A stretch of 64,000 nucleotides of DNA from an uncultured Caryophanales bacterium (GCA_946628005.1 CAMOWA010000001.1:119549-183548), one strand, 5' to 3'; shown: positions 41,901-50,363, numbered from the stretch's first letter. The notes: generated by a model from the sequence alone, not told the origin. A program made the numbers and translations.

Positions 41901-44900
41901 TTCTTATTGATAAAATTGGATCTAAATTATCTCCAGTATAATTAGATAAATCTACTTTTAATCCTTTTGGATTATTTAATTCACTGTTTCTTCCAATGAA
42001 ATTTTCCCTTTCTGTTTCATATGTAAATTTTTCTAGAGGATTTTCTATTAGTAATTTCATAATCATGTAACTATTAATATTGCTATCTCCTCTTGTTTTT
42101 CTTTTAGCTATCAAGCTATTTGTTACTTGATCATATTCTGTGCTTATAAACATATTATTAAAGACTTTATGTGATACATCATCCATATTTTCTGATAAGA
42201 TTGGTTCTGTATAACTTGTAATCTCTAATGTTTTATCTTCTTCATCTTCATTTTTAAAAGTTATTTTTCTTATTTCTCCATGAAATGTTTTACAGACAAC
42301 AATCTCAGTTTTTGTTGAGATTTTTCCGTCTCTTCTTAAATATTTTATCTTATCTGCAGCAAATACAACTTCATATTTATCTGGTTTAATATTTGTAGGG
42401 GCATAGGTATTGCTCCAAATATAGTCTGTTTTAGTATCTTTGGCATATAAGAACATTCCATAGTCTTGTTCTGTAACTTTTCTATATCTATTAAGTTGTA
42501 AAGTACGATATCTTGAAAAACTATCTCCTCTATCATTCATAATTAATGAATATTTTTTATTTGATAATACTGACATTTCTGGCATATATGAAATATAGTC
42601 AAAGAATCTAATGTCATTTTCAATTACTTCTTTAGCATAATCATATTTTTTATATTTTTCCATTTTGATATCAATATTTGTTTTTACTTGTACTTTTTCT
42701 TTTAATAATAGTTCAAATGTTTTTATATTGACGTTTGAATGAAAGTAATTTTTCATTATATCTTTTTTTATGTAATTAGTTAATCCTAAGAGAATCATTC
42801 CCTCGTGATGAGCGAAATAACTACGAACAATTCCTTCATTATCGTAATCATATGACTCATATAATCCATAATCAGAATACATTCCTAAATCTTTAAATTT
42901 ACGAATATTGTCTGTCACATCCTCTGGAAATAATTCTAAACACATTATTGATGAATATGGTGAAAGTACAATTCTATTTTCTTTGTCTTCTTTAGCTTTT
43001 AAGTATGGTACTCCAAATGCTTTATATTTATAATTTAAAGCATTGTCTAATTCATCATAAGCTGACTCAGATATTCCCCATGGTAATTTGCGAGATACTT
43101 TTCTTATATAATCCTTCTGGCATAAATAAGCAAATTGATAGGTTTCATCCATTAAAGTATTTGGATAATTCTTTAAAAATAATAATGGCATGAAATACTC
43201 AAAAGCTGTTCCAGACCAAGAAATTAACCCTTTTCTTCCTTTATGTACTGTTAATGATTTATCTAAGGCAAACCAATGTTTACTGGATACTTGTCCTAAA
43301 CAAATAGACAAATAACTAGTAAGTCTTGATTCGCTAGCAAATTTATTGTAATTATATGTGGATAATTTTCCTTCATCTTCATCATAACCTATACTGAAAA
43401 CATTCTTTTTTGTATATAATTTTTTGAAATTAGTATTTTTAATAAGTTTATCACATAATGTAACCCATTTATCTTCCATATATTTTTTAAAAAACTCCCT
43501 TGTAATTATTAAGCAGGATACAAAGTTTCCGGAATCAACGGTTGATACAAAGTTTGGATGTATTACTTTTTTACTCTTTATATCGTACCAATTGTATAGA
43601 TGTCCATGCCATTTATCAAGAGAATCTATAGTTTTCAAAATATTTGATAAGAGTTGTTTTGCTTCATCTATGCTAATAAATTCTAATTCAAATGCAGCAA
43701 TTACTGCTGTTAAAGAATATCCTATAGCGGTTGGAGAGGTTCTAGAATCTAATTTTTCTTCTCTATTTTCTTGATAATTATCTGGGATCAAATAATTATT
43801 TTCTGCTGTAAGATTATCTCCAAAATAGTTCCATGTTTTCTCTGCTAAGTCGTATAATTCTCCTAATTCATTGTTGCGTAGTTCAATCTGATTATGATCT
43901 ATATCTTTACTAACAAAATATTCAACAAAAGGAGAACTAATAAAAATAGTTGCTAAAACAAAAGCTAAATAATTATTTGTAATAACCCCAATAATTATAA
44001 AGACAATTGAAATAATAATATTGAAAGAAAAGTTTTTAATATAAGTCCATAAATTTCCATTTAGTGTTTTCGCAACTTCATCTGCAGTAATCCAATTTAA
44101 TAGGTTTTTATGACTAATAAACAATCTATAAAGTGTTCTAAAAAAAGCATCTAAATACATTTTTGAATAATATGGTATTGTGGTAAACACAATATAAGAT
44201 CGAAGTAATATACTTTTTCCTCCAAAGTATAAATTTTTATAATATATTTTTTTGCCTTTCTCTCTTCTTGACATTTGACTCTTTATAAAAAATATAATAG
44301 AAATTGCAATTTCTAATACAACAAGCAATATCCAGAATAGTGTTTTTTTAAATGGTAAAGTAAATGATAATAATAGAATTAATAATAGCATCGGATTTAA
44401 AAATATACGTATAATGTTATCAAGTATCTTATATTTTCCTAAAAGATTTAGTGGATTTTTTATTTTATTATTATTTTTATCTGGAACTTTATTGGTTATC
44501 CATTGAATTATTTGTGTATCTCCTCTAGCCCAGCGATGTTGTCTTCTTGTGTCTACAAGAAATTTTGATGGAAAATCTTCAATTATTTCTATATCTGATA
44601 TATATCCACATCTAAGGTAATTTCCTTCTAATAAATCGTGAGACAGTATTAAATTTTCTGGAAAAGCTTCACCAGTTAAATCATTAAAAACTTTTAAATC
44701 ATATATTCCTTTTCCACAAAAACTTCCTTCTCCAAATAAATCTTGATAAAAGTCTGGAACTAGTGAGGAGTATGTATCAAAGCCTCCTATTCCAGCAAAA
44801 ATTTGGCTATATAAACTCTTATTTGTTGCTTCAATATCTACACTTATTCTTGGTTGCATTATTCCATAACCTCGAATAACTCTTGTTTTATTTTTATTAA

Positions 44901-46539
44901 GTACTGGCCTGTTTAGTGGATGAGCCATGGCTCCAACTAAGTTTAGCGCTGAATTCAATACTAAGTTTGTATCTGTATCAAGGGTAATAACATATTTAAT
45001 ATCTAATTTTTTTCCACTTAACGTATTAACGTGAAAATATTTTTTTTCATCAATTGATTCTCCAAGTAGAATTTTATTAAAATGACAAATTGCTCCTCTT
45101 TTTCGTTCATATCCTAAATAAGAATTTTCTTTAGGATTCCAAACTCTCTTTCGATATATATAATAAAAAAGTTCTTCTCCATACTTCTCATTCAATTTTT
45201 TTGCATATTCTATTCCATATTCACTTATTTCTTTATCATAGTCCATTATCTCTTCATTTGATGCTTTAGCATCTCCTAACAAGGTAAAATAAAGATTATT
45301 ACTTTTATTAATAATATAAAATGTTTCTAATTTATCAAACATTTCTTTTATTTTATCTTTATCCGAAACAATGGTTGGAATAACTACCATTGTCCTAGAT
45401 TCTTTTGGTATTCCTTTTGAATAATCCAATTTTTGAATATAATTAACTTGGAAAAATTGATTGCATAATTCTTTTATTATTTGATTCACTAGTTGTGAAA
45501 TTGGAATTAACAAAATAATAAAAGAAAGTACTCTTGGTTTTATAAAATAGTTAGATAGAAAAAAAGAAATAATAGCTGTTACCATTAATAATGTAATTAA
45601 ATAGACTAATACTCTCATTGTATTGTTTTTTTGTTTAAATAATTTAAATCCAACGTGTTCATCATAATTAAATATGCTTTCTAGATAATTATACTCATTC
45701 ATATGCTTTTTCTTAGCAAGTTTAACTAATCTTTTTCTATAACTATTTTTTGAACTTAACGTTAAATTTTTATAAACTGAATCAGTTAACAATAGTTTTT
45801 CACATTTTGATACTTTTTCATATATTTTTTCAATTGAAAAATCAAAAAACTCTTTAAAATCGTTAAAAATATTTGCAATTAAAATATTATTATCAATCTT
45901 TTTCTGATACTCTTCATTAATTAATTCCTTAATACTTACATTATTATTTTTTAAATATTCGTTTAACTCTTTAAAAAGAGTATTACTATTATATTCCGTT
46001 TTATAAAGCTGATTATTTACTTCAAATATATAATGAGTATTATTTTGAATATCAAAATTTTTGGGAATAAATGTTTCAAGGGAATAATCCAAATTATTTT
46101 TTATAATATTAGAAACGTCATCTTGATCAATTAGTTTATTATATTCTTCTTTGCATAATAGATTTAAGCGTTCAGTGTAGATAAAGATAAGTAAAAATAA
46201 TATATTTTTTAATTCCCTATAGGTAAAATTTTTTTTGTTATCTTTTTGATACTTTCTTAACTCTTCTATTAAATTTTTAAAAGAAATATTATAATTATTC
46301 TTGTTTACTATTGATTTTACAAAATAATAATTTTCATTAAAGTCTTTTTTTTCTTTTTTTATTTTTCCTAGATTATTAATAACATTATTTTTATGCTCAA
46401 CTAATAAATAATAGTTATCAATAATCCATTCGTTTGTTATTTCGACATATTCATGATTTTTTGTTTTAGAAACTAAAAATTTATAATACTTGGTAATATC
46501 ATCAAAATCATGAAAAAATTTTTTTATTATATTCGCCAT
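38911..46539 (-). CDS. ndvB: Cyclic beta-1,2-glucan synthase-like giant protein (NdvB/ChvB family)
   Basis: A 2542-aa membrane protein. The N-terminal 300 residues are helical and charged. Transmembrane helices follow near 320-360, and a GT84-like glycosyltransferase has YVITLDTDTNLVL (DxD) and RRQHRWARGDTQIIQW. Another helix cluster lies near 730-870. Next is a glucoamylase-like region (DSRTSPTAIGYSLTAVIAA, YFAHHEGMILLGL), then GH94 phosphorylase domains with GAFGYRDQLQDSM, ALPLMGGGDWNDGMNRVG-like catalytic Asp and GGQYTHSVSWYLMAL. The family makes and sizes cyclic beta-glucans using UDP-glucose. I start at ATG 46539, since the track's GTG is inside the ribosome site GGAG. Confidence 0.9.
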   Translation of the reverse strand: MANIIKKFFHDFDDITKYYKFLVSKTKNHEYVEITNEWIIDNYYLLVEHKNNVINNLGKIKKEKKDFNENYYFVKSIVNKNNYNISFKNLIEELRKYQKDNKKNFTYRELKNILFLLIFIYTERLNLLCKEEYNKLIDQDDVSNIIKNNLDYSLETFIPKNFDIQNNTHYIFEVNNQLYKTEYNSNTLFKELNEYLKNNNVSIKELINEEYQKKIDNNILIANIFNDFKEFFDFSIEKIYEKVSKCEKLLLTDSVYKNLTLSSKNSYRKRLVKLAKKKHMNEYNYLESIFNYDEHVGFKLFKQKNNTMRVLVYLITLLMVTAIISFFLSNYFIKPRVLSFIILLIPISQLVNQIIKELCNQFFQVNYIQKLDYSKGIPKESRTMVVIPTIVSDKDKIKEMFDKLETFYIINKSNNLYFTLLGDAKASNEEIMDYDKEISEYGIEYAKKLNEKYGEELFYYIYRKRVWNPKENSYLGYERKRGAICHFNKILLGESIDEKKYFHVNTLSGKKLDIKYVITLDTDTNLVLNSALNLVGAMAHPLNRPVLNKNKTRVIRGYGIMQPRISVDIEATNKSLYSQIFAGIGGFDTYSSLVPDFYQDLFGEGSFCGKGIYDLKVFNDLTGEAFPENLILSHDLLEGNYLRCGYISDIEIIEDFPSKFLVDTRRQHRWARGDTQIIQWITNKVPDKNNNKIKNPLNLLGKYKILDNIIRIFLNPMLLLILLLSFTLPFKKTLFWILLVVLEIAISIIFFIKSQMSRREKGKKIYYKNLYFGGKSILLRSYIVFTTIPYYSKMYLDAFFRTLYRLFISHKNLLNWITADEVAKTLNGNLWTYIKNFSFNIIISIVFIIIGVITNNYLAFVLATIFISSPFVEYFVSKDIDHNQIELRNNELGELYDLAEKTWNYFGDNLTAENNYLIPDNYQENREEKLDSRTSPTAIGYSLTAVIAAFELEFISIDEAKQLLSNILKTIDSLDKWHGHLYNWYDIKSKKVIHPNFVSTVDSGNFVSCLIITREFFKKYMEDKWVTLCDKLIKNTNFKKLYTKKNVFSIGYDEDEGKLSTYNYNKFASESRLTSYLSICLGQVSSKHWFALDKSLTVHKGRKGLISWSGTAFEYFMPLLFLKNYPNTLMDETYQFAYLCQKDYIRKVSRKLPWGISESAYDELDNALNYKYKAFGVPYLKAKEDKENRIVLSPYSSIMCLELFPEDVTDNIRKFKDLGMYSDYGLYESYDYDNEGIVRSYFAHHEGMILLGLTNYIKKDIMKNYFHSNVNIKTFELLLKEKVQVKTNIDIKMEKYKKYDYAKEVIENDIRFFDYISYMPEMSVLSNKKYSLIMNDRGDSFSRYRTLQLNRYRKVTEQDYGMFLYAKDTKTDYIWSNTYAPTNIKPDKYEVVFAADKIKYLRRDGKISTKTEIVVCKTFHGEIRKITFKNEDEEDKTLEITSYTEPILSENMDDVSHKVFNNMFISTEYDQVTNSLIAKRKTRGDSNINSYMIMKLLIENPLEKFTYETERENFIGRNSELNNPKGLKVDLSNYTGDNLDPILSIRNKIIVPANASTTVYYLVGFGRSREQVIDFANNYANKKTIEKEFDLSTLMNVIDTKNMNISGENMRTYNIMLNYLYQTTKLSVTEERMDILRKNALGQTGLWKFGVSGDRPIILVEISDISDMSFIYEILKVYEYYKNKSIFVDIIIINSENEEYSKNIKKEIDDVMYRMNTLNSFYHIPGSVTVINREDITDEDSRLLDLVPRLHFKTSDYKTLKEAVEDIQRHNKISDYPISQKEENISFDNSENLAFNNGYGGFKNNGKEYVIYNKETPAPWSNIIANKNFGTIVTNNGCGYTYAYNSGEFKISSWTNEMLLNDRSEGFKFNGKIFDPEKCTHGFGYSVLESETENLYHEITEFVALEDNIKIYLMKIKNKSAENNPVNIEFWINPTFGNFEEKTSRHILTEFMGNDNYLKMRNVYSINFSDVNVFMSSSEQIKTAECNKMLVKNINIELTLEKDKEEQIAFVLGCSKSDKENLELIKKYTNITNCKKELKSVKDYWQNLLGTIQVSTPDKSFDYMINGWYLYQTISSRLFAKAGFYQVSGAFGYRDQLQDSMNIVTVWPEYTKKQILINAAHQFEKGDVLHWWHEKNHFGLRSRYKDDYLWLVYATTTYIESTNDTSILYEQVPYVLGEELSDYENEKGLVFNYSEEKTSLLEHCIKSLELSMSSLGPHKLPLMGGGDWNDGMNRVGIKGKGESVWLGFFLYHIIDLFTNMMNKIDKNFDTQKYESFNQKLKDNLNKKAWDGTYYLRAYFDNGDTLGSHENSECKIDLISQSFSIISGVAPKDRVEKVITSVEEQLVDNKTKIIKLLTPAFANSLNNPGYIMNYPRGIRENGGQYTHSVSWYLMALIKTGYYDRAYRYYQMINPINRTKKPNDVGKYRVEPYVIAADIYSAENFKGRGGWTWYTGSAGWFYRVGIIDILGLKKQGNTLKINPKIPIAWDGFKAKYYYGETEYNICVEKQDTKYTKLDGKELISSTIHLVDDKKKHDIFVAINK

Positions 46540-46634
46540 AACATACACTCCTCTTACTTAAAGTATATCAAAACTATAGATTTCTATCAAGATTAAAAAG
46601 TTATTCTATAGTATTAATATTATATACAAATAAA

Positions 46635-46665
46635 CAAAAAAAAGTGATTATACTATCACTTTTTA
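46635..46665 (-). terminator. Terminator after the small lipoprotein
   Basis: Minus strand AAAAGTGAT-AGTATA-ATCACTTTT followed by TTTTGTTTA. Confidence 0.75.
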
Positions 46666-46692
46666 TATTATCCCTTTTTTAATATTTTGTAA

Positions 46693-46962
46693 TTATTTGT
46701 TTTTTGTTTTTTGGGAATCTATTTTATGCATTTCGTTAAATTCTTCTATTGAAATCGGTTTTCCGTTTTCGTCATGATAAAACTTTTCAATATACTCTTC
46801 TAAGGAAATTATGTTTCCATTTTCATCGTAGCAAACTCCATCTCTCATTTGAGCTCTATAGGGTTCGCTTTGATATTCAGATTGTTTCGTATGACATCCA
46901 GTTAATGTTGTTCCTGCAATGATAAGGGCTAATATACTAGAATAAATTCTTATATTTTTGAT
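46693..46962 (-). CDS. Small lipoprotein with the adhesin-type repeat, apparent AUC start
   Basis: An 89-aa frame not in the track. With ATC 46962 as start it reads MKNIRIYSSILALIIAGTTL followed by TGC, a textbook lipoprotein signal with lipobox LTGC. The mature part contains two copies (VCYDENGNIISLEEYIEKF, YHDENGKPISIEEFNEMHK) of the YYDxDGKxITxxxY repeat that fills the adjacent 709-aa adhesin, here without its cysteines. No ATG/GTG/TTG start and no convincing ribosome site exist, so the gene uses AUC or has lost its start. It lies between two terminators, which further questions its expression. Coding potential of the frame itself is clear. Confidence 0.55.
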   Translation of the reverse strand: MKNIRIYSSILALIIAGTTLTGCHTKQSEYQSEPYRAQMRDGVCYDENGNIISLEEYIEKFYHDENGKPISIEEFNEMHKIDSQKTKNK

Positions 46963-46989
46963 TTTTTTATTCTTTTTTTCTTTCTATAA

Positions 46990-47018
46990 AATAAATGAAA
47001 GAGCCAGAAAGCTCTTTC
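46990..47018 (-). terminator. Terminator of the thioester adhesin gene
   Basis: Minus strand ATGAAAGAGC-TTTCTG-GCTCTTTCAT followed by TTATTTTA, directly after the stop codon at 47020. Confidence 0.8.
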
Positions 47019-47019
47019 A

Positions 47020-49149
47020 TTAGGCATTTTTTCTTTTTCTATAGTGAGATAAAACTCCACCTACAGCTCCAAGCATTCCTGATCCCATAATGATTGATAC
47101 AAAGTCTGATCCTACTGCTGTATTTGGAACTGGAACTACTTGTGCTTCACATTGTTCTTTAAATGTTTCTGCAGTTACAATATCACCATTTAATCCATAA
47201 TATTGATTATTGAAAATTTCACATTTATGAATACATTGTGCTTGGTATTCTGCTTCAGTTACAATTTTACCTTCATTTCCAAAGTAAGAGTCTCCTACTT
47301 TTTCACAGTTATGTGGTACACATTGAATATCATATTGTTCCTTTGTTATTTCTTTACCATCGTTGTCATAATATTTTCCATCTTTCACATCACAGCTTGG
47401 AAGGCATTGTTTACGATATTCTTCTTCTGATACCTTTGTTCCACTTATTCCGAAGAATACATTACCTACAGGTTCACATTTATGTGGTACACATTGAATA
47501 TTATATTGATCTTTTGTTATTTCTTTTCCATCGTTATCATAATATTTTCCATCTTTTTCTGCACAACTTGGAAGGCATTGTTTACGATATTCAGACTCAG
47601 TAACTTCATTTCCATCGTTGTCGTAATATTTACCATCTTTAGTTCCACAACTTGGGAAACATTGTTTACGATACTCAGATTCGCTTACTTCTGTTCTGTT
47701 TGGTCCATAGTATTTTCCATTTTTTGTTCCACAACTTGGGAAACATTGTTTGATGTATTCACTTTGAGATACTTCTTTTCCATTATTTCCGAAGTAAGTG
47801 TCTCCTACTATTTCACATGTATGAGTTTTACATTGTTTTTCAAATTCGATTTTTGTTACTTCTAGATGATTTTTTCCATAATATTTTCCATCTTTTGTTC
47901 CACAACTTGGGAAACATTGTGTAAGGTATCCTTCTTTTGTTGTTTCCATATGGTTTGATCCATAGTATTTTCCATCTTTAATTCCGCAACTTGGGAAACA
48001 TTGTGTATAATATCCTTCTTTTGTTGTTTCTTGATGATTTTTTCCATAATATTTTCCATCTTTTGTTCCACAGCTTGGGAAACATTGTGTATAATAATTT
48101 TCTTTTGTTGTTTCTTTATGATCTTTTCCATAGTATTTTCCATTTTTTGTTCCGCAACTTGGGAAACATTGATTATAGAAATTTGCTTCAGTTACTTGTG
48201 CTCCATTGATTCCAAAGTAAACTGTTCCTACTTTTTCACATTTATGTGTTTCACATTGAATTGAATAAGTAGTTTTGTCTACCTGTTTTCCATTTTTATC
48301 ATAATATTTTCCATTTGCTACTTTACATGAAATATTTACTGGAGATACTGATAATGCTTTTGATGTAACAGCAACTTTATCTTCTTTTTCTAAAACTGCT
48401 AAATCTTGGTTTTTACCAGTTCCAGTTGAATAATAATTTACAACTGATGCTTTTCCTTTAGTTGATGCTGTAACTTTGAAACTTGCGTTTTTTGCTACTG
48501 ATGTTCTAGGTATTAAAACATAGAAAGTTCCTTTGTTTGCTACAGATGAAATAGTTGTATTAGATGCATTAACTATTCTTGCTCCTGAAGGTGCATTTTC
48601 TAATTTTAATGTTGCATTAGTTGTTGCATTAGCCATTGTGACTGTTAATGCTCCACTTCTATAGTAATTATAATCACTTGTAAGTGTTAAACCACTATTT
48701 CCAGAGATAGATATAGTTGGTTGAATACCTGTATAATTTTTCTTACCACTTGCATTCGAAATTAATGTTCTGGATTTTTTCCAAATTTCATGAGATTTTG
48801 ACATAGTTGTAACTTCTTTACTATTATAATAGTGCCATACTGCTATTTGAGTTGCATAATAATTATTATATGTACTAGTGTTAGCATTCTCAAGTAAATA
48901 AATTACATACCCATTTGTAATCTTTCCTTTGTATTTTAATACTGTTCCTTTATCTGGTCCTTCTCTTTTTGGTGTTACACAATAAGCATAACCTTTATTT
49001 GTTTTAAATACAGTATTTCTTCTATTTCCAGCAGTAAAATGTATTTTTTCATTTACTTTCATATCACTTTGAGCAAATACATTAACAACTGGTATGATTC
49101 CCACTACTGCAATTATGAAAATCATAATTTTTTTCATCATATTTTTCAT
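47020..49149 (-). CDS. Thioester-domain adhesin with 14 Cys repeats and sortase signal
   Basis: A 709-aa surface protein. A signal peptide (ending NVFAQ) precedes a thioester-domain pattern: Cys57 in GYAYCVTPKREGP and Gln101 in YYATQIAVWHYY are the residues expected to form the internal Cys-Gln thioester that reacts with host amines. A beta-sandwich linker follows to about residue 285. Then come 14 tandem repeats of about 28 aa with consensus C-x4-GKYYxxxxxEVTxxxYxxQC. The C-terminus has VPVPNTAVGS, a hydrophobic helix and RKRKNA, a sortase sorting signal of VPNTA type. It should be covalently linked to the wall. ATG 49149 follows AGGGGGAAAAGAA. Confidence 0.85.
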   Translation of the reverse strand: MKNMMKKIMIFIIAVVGIIPVVNVFAQSDMKVNEKIHFTAGNRRNTVFKTNKGYAYCVTPKREGPDKGTVLKYKGKITNGYVIYLLENANTSTYNNYYATQIAVWHYYNSKEVTTMSKSHEIWKKSRTLISNASGKKNYTGIQPTISISGNSGLTLTSDYNYYRSGALTVTMANATTNATLKLENAPSGARIVNASNTTISSVANKGTFYVLIPRTSVAKNASFKVTASTKGKASVVNYYSTGTGKNQDLAVLEKEDKVAVTSKALSVSPVNISCKVANGKYYDKNGKQVDKTTYSIQCETHKCEKVGTVYFGINGAQVTEANFYNQCFPSCGTKNGKYYGKDHKETTKENYYTQCFPSCGTKDGKYYGKNHQETTKEGYYTQCFPSCGIKDGKYYGSNHMETTKEGYLTQCFPSCGTKDGKYYGKNHLEVTKIEFEKQCKTHTCEIVGDTYFGNNGKEVSQSEYIKQCFPSCGTKNGKYYGPNRTEVSESEYRKQCFPSCGTKDGKYYDNDGNEVTESEYRKQCLPSCAEKDGKYYDNDGKEITKDQYNIQCVPHKCEPVGNVFFGISGTKVSEEEYRKQCLPSCDVKDGKYYDNDGKEITKEQYDIQCVPHNCEKVGDSYFGNEGKIVTEAEYQAQCIHKCEIFNNQYYGLNGDIVTAETFKEQCEAQVVPVPNTAVGSDFVSIIMGSGMLGAVGGVLSHYRKRKNA
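47064..48310 (-). repeat. Tandem array of 14 ~28-aa Cys repeats in the adhesin
   Basis: Repeats such as CGTKDGKYYGKNHQETTKEG, CGTKNGKYYGPNRTEVSESE and CAEKDGKYYDNDGKEITKDQ follow one another without gaps. Each has a Cys at both ends. Three consecutive units (with FPSCG) are almost identical at DNA level, suggesting recent expansion. Confidence 0.85.
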
Positions 49150-49173
49150 TTCTTTTCCCCCTAACTGTCGCTT

Positions 49174-49202
49174 ATTATATCATAGTTTTGTAAATAATGC
49201 AA
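49174..49202 (-). promoter_or_regulatory. Promoter of the thioester adhesin
   Basis: Minus strand TTGCAT (49202-49197), 17-base spacer, TATAAT (49179-49174), with TG one base before the -10. A similar block (TGATAAAATAAGCAACGTTTAGG versus TGATATAATAAGCGACAGTTAGG) lies about 130 bases upstream, as though the promoter had been duplicated. Confidence 0.65.
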
Positions 49203-49341
49203 GAGTTTTTGATCATTTTACGTTTAAGATTATAATTACCATATGACTAATATATAATATCATTTCTATTTTTTCATATACCATCACCTAAACGTTGCTT
49301 ATTTTATCACATTTTTATTTTTAATTCAAGCTTTTTTTAAT

Positions 49342-49372
49342 TAAAATAAAAACGTTGATTCCTCAACGTAAT
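49342..49372 (-). terminator. Terminator of tRNA-Ser
   Basis: Minus strand ACGTTGA-GGAA-TCAACGT followed by TTTTATTTT. Confidence 0.75.
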
Positions 49373-49380
49373 TACTATAA

Positions 49381-49471
49381 TGGCGGAGTAGGAGAGATTT
49401 GAACTCTCGCGCCAGTTGCCCGACCTACACCCTTAGCAGGGGCGCCTCTTCAGCCTCTTGAGTACTACTCC
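49381..49471 (-). tRNA. tRNA-Ser(GCT)
   Basis: A 91-nt class II tRNA. The acceptor GGAGTAG/CTACTCC closes, anticodon loop CTGCTAA carries GCT (decodes AGC/AGT), there is a long variable arm, the T-arm is GAGAGTTCAAATCTCTC, discriminator G and encoded CCA. TTGACA at 49534-49529 is a likely -35 box upstream. Confidence 0.95.
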
Positions 49472-49562
49472 AGCTTACATGTTTCTTTTTTTGTCTGCAA
49501 AAATATTATTGCATAAATATAGTATTTTTGTCAACACATTTCATATGTTCTTTTTTTGTTTT

Positions 49563-49844
49563 TCATTCAAGGTTTGCTTTTTCCAGACTAGAAATTGTTT
49601 TTTTTAAAATTTCTTTTTGTTCTAAAAAAATATTTTGAACTGATGATGGTAAACCTTCCATTTTCTTATTCCACTCTTCTTTGTACTCAGATGCATCTTC
49701 ACCATCCCATATTCCTCTTCCAGTATTTACAAGATCATTTATTATATTATTCATTTCGTTTAAACTAGATATTGCTTGTTCTTGAAGATGATCAATATTA
49801 TTTGTTTTTTCTTTTAATTTTTCCAAATCAATAGAATCTTTCAT
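49563..49844 (-). CDS. WXG100-family protein
   Basis: A 93-aa helical hairpin with a canonical WXG turn: GRGIWDGEDASEYKEEW. It is of ESAT-6 size, without signal peptide. The track start is a TTG six codons upstream inside the previous gene; ATG 49844 (MKDSIDLEKL) has AAGGGGATTGTT before it and is preferred. Its start begins like the partial gene at the left window edge (MKDSQNIDFEK), hinting at shared ancestry. It pairs with the 95-aa gene immediately upstream. This pair is located far from essC and between tRNA genes. Confidence 0.8.
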   Translation of the reverse strand: MKDSIDLEKLKEKTNNIDHLQEQAISSLNEMNNIINDLVNTGRGIWDGEDASEYKEEWNKKMEGLPSSVQNIFLEQKEILKKTISSLEKANLE

Positions 49845-49854
49845 AACAATCCCC

Positions 49855-50142
49855 TTAATCAAAGTAACTATTTATTTCTTTAGTTGAATCCTCTAGTAGA
49901 ATTTTTTTTTCATTTATTTTATCAATTAATCTATCTATAATAATTAAATCATTTAATAGTGACTGATATTTTTTTTCAAACACTATTTTATAATTTTCAT
50001 ATGTGTTTGTATCATCACTCTTCCAATATAGACTCAAGCTATCAATTAATTCTCGAAGGCTATCAATGCTTTCTCTAAATAAACTATATTTTTGTCTTAA
50101 ATCATTTTCTATTTTTTCTATTTCACTTAAAGAAAAGTTCAT
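49855..50142 (-). CDS. WXG100-like partner protein
   Basis: A 95-aa two-helix protein. The turn region is LSLYWKSDDTNTYENYKIVF, giving W-K-S in place of W-X-G. ATG 50142 follows AAGGAGGAGCTAAA, a very strong ribosome site. It is ten bases upstream of the canonical WXG gene and probably forms the heterodimer partner exported by EssC. The promoter is not obvious; the transcript may come by readthrough from the tRNA-Ile/Asn/Glu unit upstream, past the hairpin at 50158-50191. Confidence 0.75.
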   Translation of the reverse strand: MNFSLSEIEKIENDLRQKYSLFRESIDSLRELIDSLSLYWKSDDTNTYENYKIVFEKKYQSLLNDLIIIDRLIDKINEKKILLEDSTKEINSYFD

Positions 50143-50157
50143 TTTAGCTCCTCCTTA

Positions 50158-50191
50158 TATTAAAATAAAAACACCTTTCTATGGTGCTTAC
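50158..50191 (-). terminator. Terminator of the Ile-Asn-Glu tRNA unit
   Basis: Minus strand AGCACC-ATAGAAA-GGTGTT followed by TTTATTTTAA, between tRNA-Glu and the WXG pair. Confidence 0.6.
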
Positions 50192-50200
50192 TCTTCAATT

Positions 50201-50277
50201 TGGTGACGAGTACGGAATTCGAATCCGTGAATGCTGCCGTGAAAGGGCAGTGTGTTAAGCCACTTCACCAACTCGCC
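50201..50277 (-). tRNA. tRNA-Glu(TTC)
   Basis: 77 nt with acceptor GGCGAGT/ACTCGTC and anticodon stem CTGCC/GGCAG, loop CTTTCAC, anticodon TTC. T-arm ACGGATTCGAATTCCGT, CCA encoded. Confidence 0.95.
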
Positions 50278-50280
50278 ATA

Positions 50281-50357
50281 TGGCGCCCCAACTAGGACTT
50301 GAACCTAGGACCCCTTGATTAACAGTCAAGTGCTCTAACCGACTGAGCTATTGAGGC
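50281..50357 (-). tRNA. tRNA-Asn(GTT)
   Basis: 77 nt with acceptor GCCTCAA/TTGGGGC (one G-T pair), anticodon loop CTGTTAA, anticodon GTT, T-arm CTAGGTTCAAGTCCTAG, CCA encoded. Separated by three bases from tRNA-Glu. Confidence 0.95.
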
Positions 50358-50363
50358 ATATAA

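Noticed and set aside
47203-48264. Plus- and minus-strand ORFs over the adhesin repeats
   Set aside because: Shadow frames produced by the tandem repeat of the real gene.
47064-48310. Tandem DNA repeats considered as a CRISPR array
   Set aside because: Units are contiguous 84-bp coding repeats without spacers, in frame in the adhesin gene.
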